Source: Phycisphaerales bacterium (GTDB lineage: Bacteria > Planctomycetota > Phycisphaerae > Phycisphaerales > UBA1924). From it: a stretch of DNA of 64,000 nt. Below are positions 25,745-34,188 of the stretch, piece after piece; position 1 is the first letter of the stretch, and the number at the start of each line of letters is the position of its first letter. The translations under genes were made by a program, and so were the position numbers. The stretch is taken from positions 1 through 64,000 of the forward strand of contig JANQQR010000023.1 of the NCBI GenBank assembly GCA_028289195.1. Direction: 5' to 3'. A model generated the notes under the pieces. It searched no databases and was not told the origin of the DNA. It saw only the letters and a program-made list of their open reading frames with translations.

Positions 25745-27388
25745 CTAGCCGCCCCAGCCGACTCCGCCGAAGCTCACGCCGGTGAGTTCGGCCATGTCAC
25801 GCTTGAACGTCGTCAGGTCGTCCTTGGTGAACTTGTCGAAATGATCGTGCCCGCACGCCCGCGCCAGCAGCTTCATCAGCTCGACGCTGGATTCGAAGAA
25901 CCGCGCCAGGCGCTGCGCCGATTCATCGACGATCAGACGCGCACGGAGGTGGTCCTTCTGCGTCGCGATGCCGACCGGGCAGTTGTTGCTGTTGCAGGCC
26001 CGCATGCCCAGACAGCCGATCGCCTGGATCGCGGAGTTCGAGACCGCGATCGCGTCGGCGCCGAGCATCAGAGCCTTGGCGAAGTCCGCGGGCGTTCGCA
26101 GCCCGCCGGTGATCACGAGCGAGACGGGGCTCTCGGCGCTCCTCCCGCGACCGATGCGCTCAAGATGGTGGCGGGCGCGGGCGAGGGCTGGGATCGTCGG
26201 GACGCTGATGTTGTCGCGGAAGATCAGCGGCGCCGCGCCGGTGCCGCCGCCGCGACCGTCGAGGATGATGTAGTCGACCGATGCCTCGAGCGCGAAGTCG
26301 ATGTCGTCCTCGATGTGCTGGGCGCTGAGCTTGAACCCGACGGGGATCCCGCCGGAGACCCGTCGCACCTCATCGGCGACGTCCTTGAAGTCCGACGCCG
26401 TGTGCAGATCGGTGAACGTCGCCGGGCTGATCGCCGGCGTGCCGGCGGGGATTCCACGAACCGTGGCGATGACCTCGTCGACCTTGTTGCCCGGCAGGTG
26501 CCCGCCAGTCCCGGTCTTGGCGCCCTGGCCGCCCTTGAAATGGAACGCCTGGCAGCGGGCGACCTTGTCGTAGCTGAACCCGAATTTCGCGCTGGCGAGC
26601 TCATAGAAGTAACGCGAATTGGCCGCCTGCTCGTCCTCGAGCATGCCGCCCTCGCCGGAGCAGATGCCCGTGCCGGCGAGTTCCGCGCCCTTGGCGAGGG
26701 CGATCTTGGCTTCGCTGCTCAGCGCGCCGAAGCTCATGTCGCTGACGAATACCGGGATCTTCAGTTCGAGCGGCTTGGCTGCGCCGGGACCGATCACGAC
26801 TTCCGTCCCCACCGGCGCGTCATCGATCAGCGGCTTGCGAGCCATCTGTGCCGTGACGACCTGCAGGTCGTCCCACGACGGCAGTTCGAGGCGCGACACG
26901 CCCATGGCCCCGCTCGGCCCGTGGTGGCCGACCTTCGAGAGCCCGTTGCTCGCCAGTTCCTGGATGAGCTTGACGTGGGGCTCCTCGGGAGCGCCGTGCA
27001 CGTCCTGGTACTGCCCGTGATACTCGTCGCGCTTGTAGGGCTGGGGGTTGGAGAGCTCCCACGCGCGGATCTCGTCCTCATCGACCCAGACCTGCCCGTC
27101 TTCCAGCCACGACGAGAACTTGTGGAGCGCCTCGGCGTTGTTGTATTCGCTGACGCCGGAGTCGAAGCGGTAGTCCCAGCCGTGCAGGCCGCAGATCAGG
27201 TTCTCGCCATCGATGAACCCGTCGGACATCAGTGCGCCCCGATGCAGGCAGCGCCCGTAGAGCACGCTCGCCTGCTCGGCGCCATCCCGCTCGTAGAGAA
27301 TCACCACGAGATCGACGTTCGCCACCAGCGCGTGCACGGGCTTGAGAAGCTCCAACTCAGTGCGCTGCGCTATCGCGATCTTTTTCAT
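25745..27388 (-). CDS. Rieske-glutamate synthase-like FMN/3Fe-4S protein
   Basis: 547 residues from the ATG at 27388, with GAGGAG upstream; a longer in-frame GTG start at 27592 was rejected for its Arg/Pro-rich tail. The N-terminal Rieske domain has CLH (C47, H49) and CGLH (C66, H69). Residues about 150-530 form the FMN-binding TIM barrel of the glutamate synthase large subunit type. The barrel is followed by the 3Fe-4S cysteine motif C459, C465, C470 in GCLGMRACNSNNCPVGIATQ. The amidotransferase domain of true glutamate synthase is missing, so ammonia channelling is unlikely. The architecture suggests a soluble oxidoreductase passing electrons between FMN, a 3Fe-4S and a Rieske cluster. It heads the seven-gene leftward run. 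Confidence 0.92.
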   Translation of the reverse strand: MKKIAIAQRTELELLKPVHALVANVDLVVILYERDGAEQASVLYGRCLHRGALMSDGFIDGENLICGLHGWDYRFDSGVSEYNNAEALHKFSSWLEDGQVWVDEDEIRAWELSNPQPYKRDEYHGQYQDVHGAPEEPHVKLIQELASNGLSKVGHHGPSGAMGVSRLELPSWDDLQVVTAQMARKPLIDDAPVGTEVVIGPGAAKPLELKIPVFVSDMSFGALSSEAKIALAKGAELAGTGICSGEGGMLEDEQAANSRYFYELASAKFGFSYDKVARCQAFHFKGGQGAKTGTGGHLPGNKVDEVIATVRGIPAGTPAISPATFTDLHTASDFKDVADEVRRVSGGIPVGFKLSAQHIEDDIDFALEASVDYIILDGRGGGTGAAPLIFRDNISVPTIPALARARHHLERIGRGRSAESPVSLVITGGLRTPADFAKALMLGADAIAVSNSAIQAIGCLGMRACNSNNCPVGIATQKDHLRARLIVDESAQRLARFFESSVELMKLLARACGHDHFDKFTKDDLTTFKRDMAELTGVSFGGVGWGG

Positions 27389-27619
27389 CCCTTGCCACTC
27401 CTCGGCCTGCACGAAATCCGCCCCGAACGACGGCACCGCGAGCCGGCGCCCCCGCGAAGTATGCGCGAATCCTGGTTTCAGGGGACGCCCGCCGCCCGGG
27501 CCTCGCCTTCCTGTTCCCGACGCTCCGCAAACGGGCGCCGATGGTCGTCTATTCGCGCGCCGAGAAACACGAACCCGATTGGGAGAAATCACCCGCTGTC
27601 CGGCGCATCGCCGGTGGCG

Positions 27620-28429
27620 TCAGGCGATCGATCCGGCTGCAGCGACGCGGGCGCCCGCGGCTTGGTTCGTCCCGAGGCGACCGTCGGCGTGCGCGATCAG
27701 GGCTCGCAGCGGCCCGTCGCTGACGAGCCTCAGCGGGTTCATGGCCTTCGTGCCGATCGCCACGTGGCTCGCGCCCGCATCGACGTAGCGATCGATGTCG
27801 GCGCTTGATGTGATCCCCCCGCCGCCGATGATCGTGAGACCCGCATCCGGTCCGGCGATCTCGAGCACGCGCCCGATGCACTGCAGCGCGACCGGCTGCA
27901 GGGGCTTGCCGCTCACCCCGCCCGCTGGAACCGGGAGCGTGTTGCAGCAATGGAACGTGCGCACGCCGGCCTCGAGCGCCTGCGTGAACATCTGCTGGTA
28001 GTTCACCGGCGGCAGCTTCACGATCGTGCGAACACCCGTGGCCACCGACCGCGGGAACAGTTCCGCCGGCCAGTCGATCTCGCCGACGTTCGGGCAGCTC
28101 ATGTTCAACTCGATCGCCATGGGGCGCAGGCCGGCAGCGAGGTCGACGACCTCGGCCCACTCCGTGTCGCTGAACCCGTGCACGCTGAGGATCTTGTCCG
28201 ACAGGTCGACGCGCCCGGAACCCGCCCTCGAGGCGAGCCAGTCGATGCCCGGGTTGCGCAGCCCGATCTTGTTGACCCATGCCTTGAGACGTGGGTAGTA
28301 GCGCACGGTCCGGATGGTCCGGCGCCAACGGCCCGGGCGGGCCAGGCGCGTGAACGTCCCCAGGGTGGGCGTCGCGCCCCGAGGCTGAACGTAGTTCCCG
28401 AACGGCGCTGAGATGATCAGCCGGTGCAT
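27620..28429 (-). CDS. Dihydroorotate dehydrogenase-like FMN protein
   Basis: 269 residues. The TIM-barrel motifs of the DHODH family are visible: ELNMSCPN (substrate/FMN loop), IVKLPP, IIGGGGI and the GASHVAIGTKAM phosphate-binding end. The length is short for canonical PyrD, and the N-terminal PLxxASG signature is replaced by RLIISAPFGNY. True pyrimidine function is therefore uncertain, and a related flavin oxidoreductase is possible. It lies 231 bases upstream of the Rieske-FMN gene on the same strand and may have its own promoter. Confidence 0.75.
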   Translation of the reverse strand: MHRLIISAPFGNYVQPRGATPTLGTFTRLARPGRWRRTIRTVRYYPRLKAWVNKIGLRNPGIDWLASRAGSGRVDLSDKILSVHGFSDTEWAEVVDLAAGLRPMAIELNMSCPNVGEIDWPAELFPRSVATGVRTIVKLPPVNYQQMFTQALEAGVRTFHCCNTLPVPAGGVSGKPLQPVALQCIGRVLEIAGPDAGLTIIGGGGITSSADIDRYVDAGASHVAIGTKAMNPLRLVSDGPLRALIAHADGRLGTNQAAGARVAAAGSIA

Positions 28430-28534
28430 GCGCCTCCAGTGGCCTAGATCTCCGGATCCCGGATCCGCCCGATCCTATCCCGACACGCCCGGGATGTCCC
28501 GACCGAGCACCAAACAGGCGGCTACGCTGTCCCC

Positions 28535-31054
28535 GTGGGAAGCACGCGCGCCCAGATCGGACTCGACGCAATCGAACGCTGGTTTACGCACCGGGGTCAC
28601 GAGCCCTTCGATTTCCAGCGCGAGGCCTGGGAGGCGTACCTCGACGGGCGGAGCGGGCTCATCCACGCCCCGACGGGCACCGGCAAGTCGATGGCGGCCT
28701 GGCTCGGCCCGGTCGCCGAGGCACTGGAATCGGACAATCAGAGCGATCCGGCGCCCGTACGCGTGCTCTGGCTCACCCCCATGCGCGCGCTGGCCTCGGA
28801 CACCGTGCGCGCACTCGCGGAGTCGGCCCGCGACCTCGGCGTCGCATGGACGGTCGAGAAGCGCACGGGCGACACGCCGTCGTCGGCCAAGGCACGCCAG
28901 CGCAAGCGCCTGCCGTCGGCGCTCGTCACCACGCCGGAGAGCCTGTCGCTGCTGCTCTCGTACGCGGACTCCCGCAAGCTCCTCTCCACACTCCGCTGCG
29001 TGGTCGTGGATGAGTGGCACGAGCTGCTCTCCACCAAGCGCGGAACGCAGACCGAGCTGGCACTCGCACGCCTGCGCGCATGGATCCCCGAGCTGCGCAC
29101 GTGGGGCTTGTCCGCGACGATCGGCAACCTCGACTCTGCGCTCGAAGCGCTCATCGGTCCGGGCGCCGACCCGGAACGCACCAGCCTGATCTCCGCCGAT
29201 ATCGAGAAGCCGATCGAGATCACGTCGATCCTGCCGCGATCGATCGAGCGCTTCCCGTGGTCGGGCCACCTCGGCCTGGCGCTGCTCGACGAAGCGATCG
29301 AGGCCGTGGAGGAGTGCGCAGGCACGACGCTGATGTTCACGAACACCCGCAGCCAGACCGAGCTGTGGTTCAAGGCCATCATCGGCGCCCGCCCGGACTG
29401 GGTGGGCCGAGTAGCGGTGCACCACGGATCGCTGGACCGCGACCTGCGCGGCGGCGTCGAGCAACTGCTCAAGCGTGGCGACCTCAAGTGCGTCGTCTGC
29501 ACGTCGAGCCTGGATCTCGGAGTCGATTTCCAGCCGGTGGACCAGGTCATCCAGGTCGGCAGCCCCAAGGGTGTCGCCCGCCTGCTCCAGCGCGCGGGAC
29601 GGTCCGGGCACCAGCCGGGGGCGGTGAGCAGGGCGCTGTGCCTGCCCACGCTTGCATTCGAGATGATCGAGGTCGCCGCGGCAAGCGACGCCGCCGCGCG
29701 CGGTGAGATCGAGGACCGCCTCCCGCTCGCCAAGCCCCTCGACGTCCTGGTGCAGCACCTGGTCACGATCGCCTCCGGAGGAGGCTTCGACCCTCGGGCG
29801 CTCCTCGCCGAGATCCGCTCGAGCGCCGCGTACGCGGGTCTGACCGACGAGGAGTGGGAGTGGTGCCTCGACTTCGTCGTGAGGGGCGGCCCCACGCTCA
29901 ACGCCTACCCCCAGTTCGCCCGTGTGCACCCGGGCGAGGCCGGGTGGAGCGTCGCATCCCCGGCGATCGCGCGCACGCACCGCTTGTCGATCGGCACGAT
30001 CTCCAGCGACATGTCGATGACCGTGCGCATGCAGAACGGCGCCTCCCTCGGGACGATCGAGGAGTCGTTCATCGCGCGCCTCAACCCGGGGGAGCGATTC
30101 GTGTTCGCCGGGCGAGTGCTCGAACTGGTGCGGGTCAGGGACATGACGGCGCATGCCAAGCGTGCCACCCGCAAGAGCAACAACGTCCCCAAGTGGGCCG
30201 GCGGACGCTCGCCGCTCTCCAGCGAACTCGCCCACGCGGTGCGCCGGCGACTCAGCGACGCCTCGGAGGGCGCATTCGACGGGCCGGAGCTCGAGCTGAT
30301 CCGCCCGCTGCTCGAGCTTCAAGCGACGCTTTCGATCGTCCCCTCGCCGGGGCAGCTGCTGATCGAGATGACCTCCGGCACCGAGGGCCACCACGCGTTC
30401 GTGTTCCCGTTCGAGGGGCGCCTGGTGCACGAGGGCGTCGGCGCGCTGCTCGCCCATCGCCTCGCAGGAGAGTCGGCGCGTTCGCTGGCCGTCACCGTCA
30501 ACGACTACGGGTTCGAGATCCTCTCCAGCGAGGCGCTCCCGACCGAGGCCGCGGCGTGGCGAGGGCTGCTCAGCGCGGAGAGCCTCTTGGCGGACCTGCT
30601 CGATTGCCTGAATTCGACCGAGCTCACGCGCCGGCGGTTCAGAGATGTAGCCCGGGTCGCGGGCCTGCTGTTCCCGGGCTACCCCGGGGGCAAACCCGGC
30701 TCGACCTCGAAAAGCGCTCGCCAGTTGCAGGCGTCGAGCAACCTGTTCTTCGAGGTGTTCTCGGAGTTCGATCCGGAGAATCGCCTTCTCGAACAGGCCA
30801 AGCGCGAAGTGCTCGCCGAGCAATTGGAGGTATCCCGCCTCCGCACCGCCCTTGAGAAGATCGACGAGCAGGAGATCGTCGTCGTGCCAGCCGATCAGCT
30901 CACGCCGTTCGCGTTCCCGATATGGGCCGAGAGCCTGCGAACCCAGCACGTCTCGAGCGAACGGTGGTCCGACCGCGTACGGTCAATGGCCCTGAAGATG
31001 GAACGATCCGCCGACAAGCGCCGCAAGCCTGCTCGTACCACGGAAACGCAGTGA
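28535..31054 (+). CDS. Ligase-associated Lhr-like DEXH-box helicase
   Basis: 839 residues from a GTG at 28535. The superfamily 2 helicase core has Walker A APTGTGKS (residues 45-52) and motif II VDEWH near 158, then the helicase C domain with QRAGRSGHQPG. The C-terminal 350 residues correspond to the Lhr-type winged-helix and beta-barrel part. This is the helicase of the ligase-associated DNA damage response group. Its stop overlaps the GTG of the phosphoesterase gene (GTGA), a typical linkage for that group. The partner DNA ligase and exonuclease are not adjacent here. Confidence 0.93.
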   Translation: MGSTRAQIGLDAIERWFTHRGHEPFDFQREAWEAYLDGRSGLIHAPTGTGKSMAAWLGPVAEALESDNQSDPAPVRVLWLTPMRALASDTVRALAESARDLGVAWTVEKRTGDTPSSAKARQRKRLPSALVTTPESLSLLLSYADSRKLLSTLRCVVVDEWHELLSTKRGTQTELALARLRAWIPELRTWGLSATIGNLDSALEALIGPGADPERTSLISADIEKPIEITSILPRSIERFPWSGHLGLALLDEAIEAVEECAGTTLMFTNTRSQTELWFKAIIGARPDWVGRVAVHHGSLDRDLRGGVEQLLKRGDLKCVVCTSSLDLGVDFQPVDQVIQVGSPKGVARLLQRAGRSGHQPGAVSRALCLPTLAFEMIEVAAASDAAARGEIEDRLPLAKPLDVLVQHLVTIASGGGFDPRALLAEIRSSAAYAGLTDEEWEWCLDFVVRGGPTLNAYPQFARVHPGEAGWSVASPAIARTHRLSIGTISSDMSMTVRMQNGASLGTIEESFIARLNPGERFVFAGRVLELVRVRDMTAHAKRATRKSNNVPKWAGGRSPLSSELAHAVRRRLSDASEGAFDGPELELIRPLLELQATLSIVPSPGQLLIEMTSGTEGHHAFVFPFEGRLVHEGVGALLAHRLAGESARSLAVTVNDYGFEILSSEALPTEAAAWRGLLSAESLLADLLDCLNSTELTRRRFRDVARVAGLLFPGYPGGKPGSTSKSARQLQASSNLFFEVFSEFDPENRLLEQAKREVLAEQLEVSRLRTALEKIDEQEIVVVPADQLTPFAFPIWAESLRTQHVSSERWSDRVRSMALKMERSADKRRKPARTTETQ

Positions 31055-31761
31055 CCGAACGATCCGTTGACATCGAGATCGGGGGTGAAACGCTCTCGCT
31101 CCTCGCGGACCGGGCCGCGTCGTGGGCTCGCGCTTCGACGCTGTTCGTCGCCGACCTGCACCTGGGCAAGCCCGCGGCGTTCCGTGCCGCGGGCATCCCC
31201 GTCCCGGAGGCGTCGACTGGAGCGGATCTCCGCCGGCTCTCGGAACTCCTGGATTCGACCGGCGCCGAGCGACTGGTGATCCTGGGTGATCTCCTCCACT
31301 CCAAGTCCGGGCGAGCGCCGGAGACCATCGGGGCCGTCTCCTCGTGGCGCCAACAGCGCGCTTCGCTGGATGTGGTCCTGCTCAAGGGCAACCACGACGA
31401 TTCCGCGGGCGACCCACCCGCGGACTGGTCGATGCGCGTGTCGAGCGCGCCCGTCGTCGAAGGACCCTTCGTGTACGCCCACGATCCGGAAGACGCGGCC
31501 TCGGAGAGAGCCCGAGGCCTCACGCTCCTGTGCGGCCACCTGCACCCGGCTGTCTCGCTCGCGGGTGCCGGACGCTCGAGCTTGCGGGCTCGGTGCTTCT
31601 GGCTCCGAATGGGATCCCGTCGCCTGGTGTTCCCAGCCTTTGGAGCGTTCACCGGCTCACGAGTCGTGCGCCCCGCCGCGGAAGACCGGGTGTTCGTGCT
31701 CGGCGACGGCGAGATAGTCGAAGCTGGTGCGCCGGGCGTAAGATCGACCGCGGGGAGCTAA
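31051..31761 (+). CDS. pdeM: Ligase-associated DNA damage response endonuclease PdeM-like
   Basis: 236 residues from the GTG overlapping the helicase stop. It is a calcineurin-type metallophosphoesterase with metal-binding motifs FVADLHLGKP, ILGDLLHSKSG, LKGNHDD and LLCGHLHP, the complete set for a dinuclear site. PdeM proteins act with the Lhr-like helicase and a dedicated ligase in DNA repair; the repair role is taken from the family. The stop overlaps the convergent DUF6572 gene by four bases. Confidence 0.9.
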   Translation: MTERSVDIEIGGETLSLLADRAASWARASTLFVADLHLGKPAAFRAAGIPVPEASTGADLRRLSELLDSTGAERLVILGDLLHSKSGRAPETIGAVSSWRQQRASLDVVLLKGNHDDSAGDPPADWSMRVSSAPVVEGPFVYAHDPEDAASERARGLTLLCGHLHPAVSLAGAGRSSLRARCFWLRMGSRRLVFPAFGAFTGSRVVRPAAEDRVFVLGDGEIVEAGAPGVRSTAGS

Positions 31762-32093
31762 GCGTCCATCTCGTGGTGCGAGAAGGCGAACTCGTGCCCG
31801 AGCTCCTCCACGATCTCCCGGGCCTTGTCGAAGTACTCCTCGGCGAGCTCAGTCGGCTCGAACTTACAGATCACCTCGATGCGGACGCTGTACCCGTCGA
31901 ACTGCGGGAACTGCTCGGCGAACGCGCCCTGCTCGACGAAACTGAGATAGGTGTTGATCTTCGTCTCGAGGAGCTGGACGTGGCGCGGCATGTCCTCGTC
32001 CCATGGGAGGTGATCACTGATGATCATCCTCGCCACGAGCTGCTTCTTGTCCCCGGCGACCATGTCGATCACCCCGCCCTGCTCGATCGTCAT
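31758..32093 (-). CDS. DUF6572 protein
   Basis: 111 residues matching the DUF6572 pattern: IEQGGVIDMVAGDKK, an ISDHLPWDED segment, HVQLLETKINTYLSFVEQG and a final beta-strand region. It is small and cytosolic with no catalytic motif visible; the function is unknown. Its ATG overlaps the proC stop by four bases (ATGA), so it is probably translated with proC. Confidence 0.8.
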   Translation of the reverse strand: MTIEQGGVIDMVAGDKKQLVARMIISDHLPWDEDMPRHVQLLETKINTYLSFVEQGAFAEQFPQFDGYSVRIEVICKFEPTELAEEYFDKAREIVEELGHEFAFSHHEMDA

Positions 32094-32911
32094 CGCGTCT
32101 CTCCGAGTTCTCTTCCCCGGTCCCGCGCCGCCCGCAGCGCCGTGACCACGCTGGTCATGACCTGCGCCCGGTCGAACTGCTCGATCGCCGCCGCGGTCGT
32201 GCCGCCCTTGCTCGTGACCGCGGCTCTCAGCGCGGGCGCCGGTTCGCCCGACGCACCCAGCAGTCCCGACGCACCGATGATCGTCTGGCGGACGATCCGC
32301 TCTGCGACCTCGGCGCTGAACCCCAGATCGATCGCTGCCAGCGTCATGGCCTCGGCGAGATAGAACACGTACGCCGGCCCCGATCCAGCGACGGCCGTGA
32401 ACGCATCGATGAGCGCCTCATCCATGCGCTCGACGACCGGGCCCACCGAGCCGAAGACTCTCAGGGCGAGTTCATCGTCGCCCTCGCGCGCGCCCGCTCC
32501 CATCGCTATTGCCGTCGCTCCCTGGCCGATACGGGCGGGCGTGTTTGGCATGACCCGGACGACACGCACCGCCGTGCCGAGCGACTCGCGGATCCTCTCA
32601 GAGGGGATGCCTGCGAGAATCGAGATCACGACCCGGTCGCCGGCCGCGCCACCGAACTCCGACGCGATCTCGGGGAACACCTGGGGCTTGACGGCCAGCA
32701 GGATCTGATCCGATCCGCCGAGGCATTCCAGCAGCGCTCCAGCGCTCGGGACAGTCCGGATTCCCCTGGACTGCAACTCGCCGCGCTTGGTTTGGTCGGG
32801 TTCGGCCACGATCCATGCCTCGGGCCCGAGCGCACCCGAGTCGAGGCACCCGGAGATGATCGCCCCGGCCATGTTGCCTCCGCCGACGACGGCGATCCTG
32901 CGCTGGTCCAT
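32090..32911 (-). CDS. proC: Pyrroline-5-carboxylate reductase
   Basis: 273 residues from the ATG at 32911. It makes proline from pyrroline-5-carboxylate with NAD(P)H. The N-terminal Rossmann motif is AVVGGGNMAGA, VKPQVFPEI follows, and the conserved C-terminal region has VAGSGPAYVFYLAEA and TSKGGTTAAAIEQF, all canonical. The start at 32911 places the Rossmann motif five residues in; an upstream in-frame ATG at 32956 would add 15 mostly basic residues. It is divergent from accA with 120 bases between. Confidence 0.95.
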   Translation of the reverse strand: MDQRRIAVVGGGNMAGAIISGCLDSGALGPEAWIVAEPDQTKRGELQSRGIRTVPSAGALLECLGGSDQILLAVKPQVFPEIASEFGGAAGDRVVISILAGIPSERIRESLGTAVRVVRVMPNTPARIGQGATAIAMGAGAREGDDELALRVFGSVGPVVERMDEALIDAFTAVAGSGPAYVFYLAEAMTLAAIDLGFSAEVAERIVRQTIIGASGLLGASGEPAPALRAAVTSKGGTTAAAIEQFDRAQVMTSVVTALRAARDRGRELGETR

Positions 32912-33031
32912 CCTGAGGCGCCTCCTCTGCCGAGCGGTGGTGCCCCCGGAGAGCACCTCCCGAGCCGAAGCCTACACTGGAGGCCGGGGTTCGCGGCATC
33001 CGGCCCGATCGGCCGATGCTCCCGATTAGCC

Positions 33032-34033
33032 ATGTCTATCCCCTACCCGCTCGAATTCGAGAAGCCGCTGGCTGAGATCGAGTCGAAGATCGACGCGATC
33101 GGTGCCGCGCCGTCCGACTCCGTCCCGTCGTTCGACAAGGAACTCGGCGAGCTCCGGCGCACCCACGCCAAGATGCTCAAGAAGATCTACGCGAACCTGT
33201 CCCCGTGGGACACGGTCCGCGTGGCCCGCCACCCCAGGCGCCCGCAGTTCCGCGACTACGTCGGCTTGCTGTGCAAGGAGTTCACCGAGCTGCACGGGGA
33301 CCGGAGATTCAGGGACGACCCGGCGATCGTCACCGGGTTCGCGCGCATCGGCTCGACCAAGTGCCTGCTCGTCGGGCACCACAAGGGTCGCGACACAGAG
33401 GAGAAGCTCGCCTGCCATTTCGGCTGCGCTCACCCCGAGGGCTATCGCAAGGCGCTGGCCAAGATGCAGCTTGCCGAGAAGTTCGGTCTGCCCATCGTGA
33501 CGTTCGTGGACACCCCCGGCGCCTATCCGGGCCTCGGCGCTGAAGAACGGGGCCAGGCCGAGGCGATCGCGGTCAACCTGCGCGAGATGGCCCGCCTCGA
33601 GACGCCGATCGTGAGCATTGTCATCGGCGAAGGCGGGTCGGGCGGAGCGCTGGGGATCGCCGTTGCCGATCGCGTGGCGATGCTCGAGCACGCCTGGTAC
33701 TCGGTGATCAGCCCCGAGGGGTGCGCCGCGATCCTCTGGAAAGAAGCCAACGCCAAAACGAACGACGAGGCCGCCCGCGCCCTCAACCTGACCGCGAAGG
33801 ACAACCTCAAGCTCGGGATCATCGACGACATCATCAAGGAGCCCCTCGGCGGCGCCCATCGAGATCCCCGGGCGACGGCCGAGGCGATGGAGAAGTGGAT
33901 CCTGGAGCAGCTCGGGAGCCTCAAGAGGACGAAGCGCTCCAACCTGCCCAAGAAGCGGTACGCCCGCTTCCGGGCCATGGGCGAGTTCGCCGAGATCGAC
34001 GAAGAGCCCGCCGGCGACCCCTCCGAGCCCTGA
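33032..34033 (+). CDS. accA: Acetyl-CoA carboxylase carboxyltransferase subunit alpha
   Basis: 333 residues, standard length. It transfers the carboxyl group from biotin to acetyl-CoA in the first step of fatty acid synthesis, together with AccD. Conserved segments include FTELHGDR, HHKGRDTEEKLACHFG, VTFVDTPGAYPG, GEGGSGGALGIAVAD and SVISPEGCAAILWK. A C-terminal extension after about residue 310 (RYARFRAMGEFAEIDEE) is ordinary. The ATG sits at the family N-terminus. accD is not in the window. Confidence 0.97.
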   Translation: MSIPYPLEFEKPLAEIESKIDAIGAAPSDSVPSFDKELGELRRTHAKMLKKIYANLSPWDTVRVARHPRRPQFRDYVGLLCKEFTELHGDRRFRDDPAIVTGFARIGSTKCLLVGHHKGRDTEEKLACHFGCAHPEGYRKALAKMQLAEKFGLPIVTFVDTPGAYPGLGAEERGQAEAIAVNLREMARLETPIVSIVIGEGGSGGALGIAVADRVAMLEHAWYSVISPEGCAAILWKEANAKTNDEAARALNLTAKDNLKLGIIDDIIKEPLGGAHRDPRATAEAMEKWILEQLGSLKRTKRSNLPKKRYARFRAMGEFAEIDEEPAGDPSEP

Positions 34034-34188
34034 ACCAGCTCCGTTCCACCCGCTCCGGGCCCCGGAATCCGCTGGATTGACCCCCCACGCCGACCGCGCC
34101 ATAATGGCCGATTCTGCGCATGAGCCGGGGCTCGCGCGCCAATCCCGGCGGGCCTGTCCGGCCGCGAGCCGGAGGATGAGCAACAGAC

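Noticed and set aside
27389..27619. Longer N-terminus for the Rieske-FMN gene from the GTG at 27592
   Set aside because: The extension is Arg/Pro-rich and the ATG at 27388 has a good ribosome binding site and begins at the domain.
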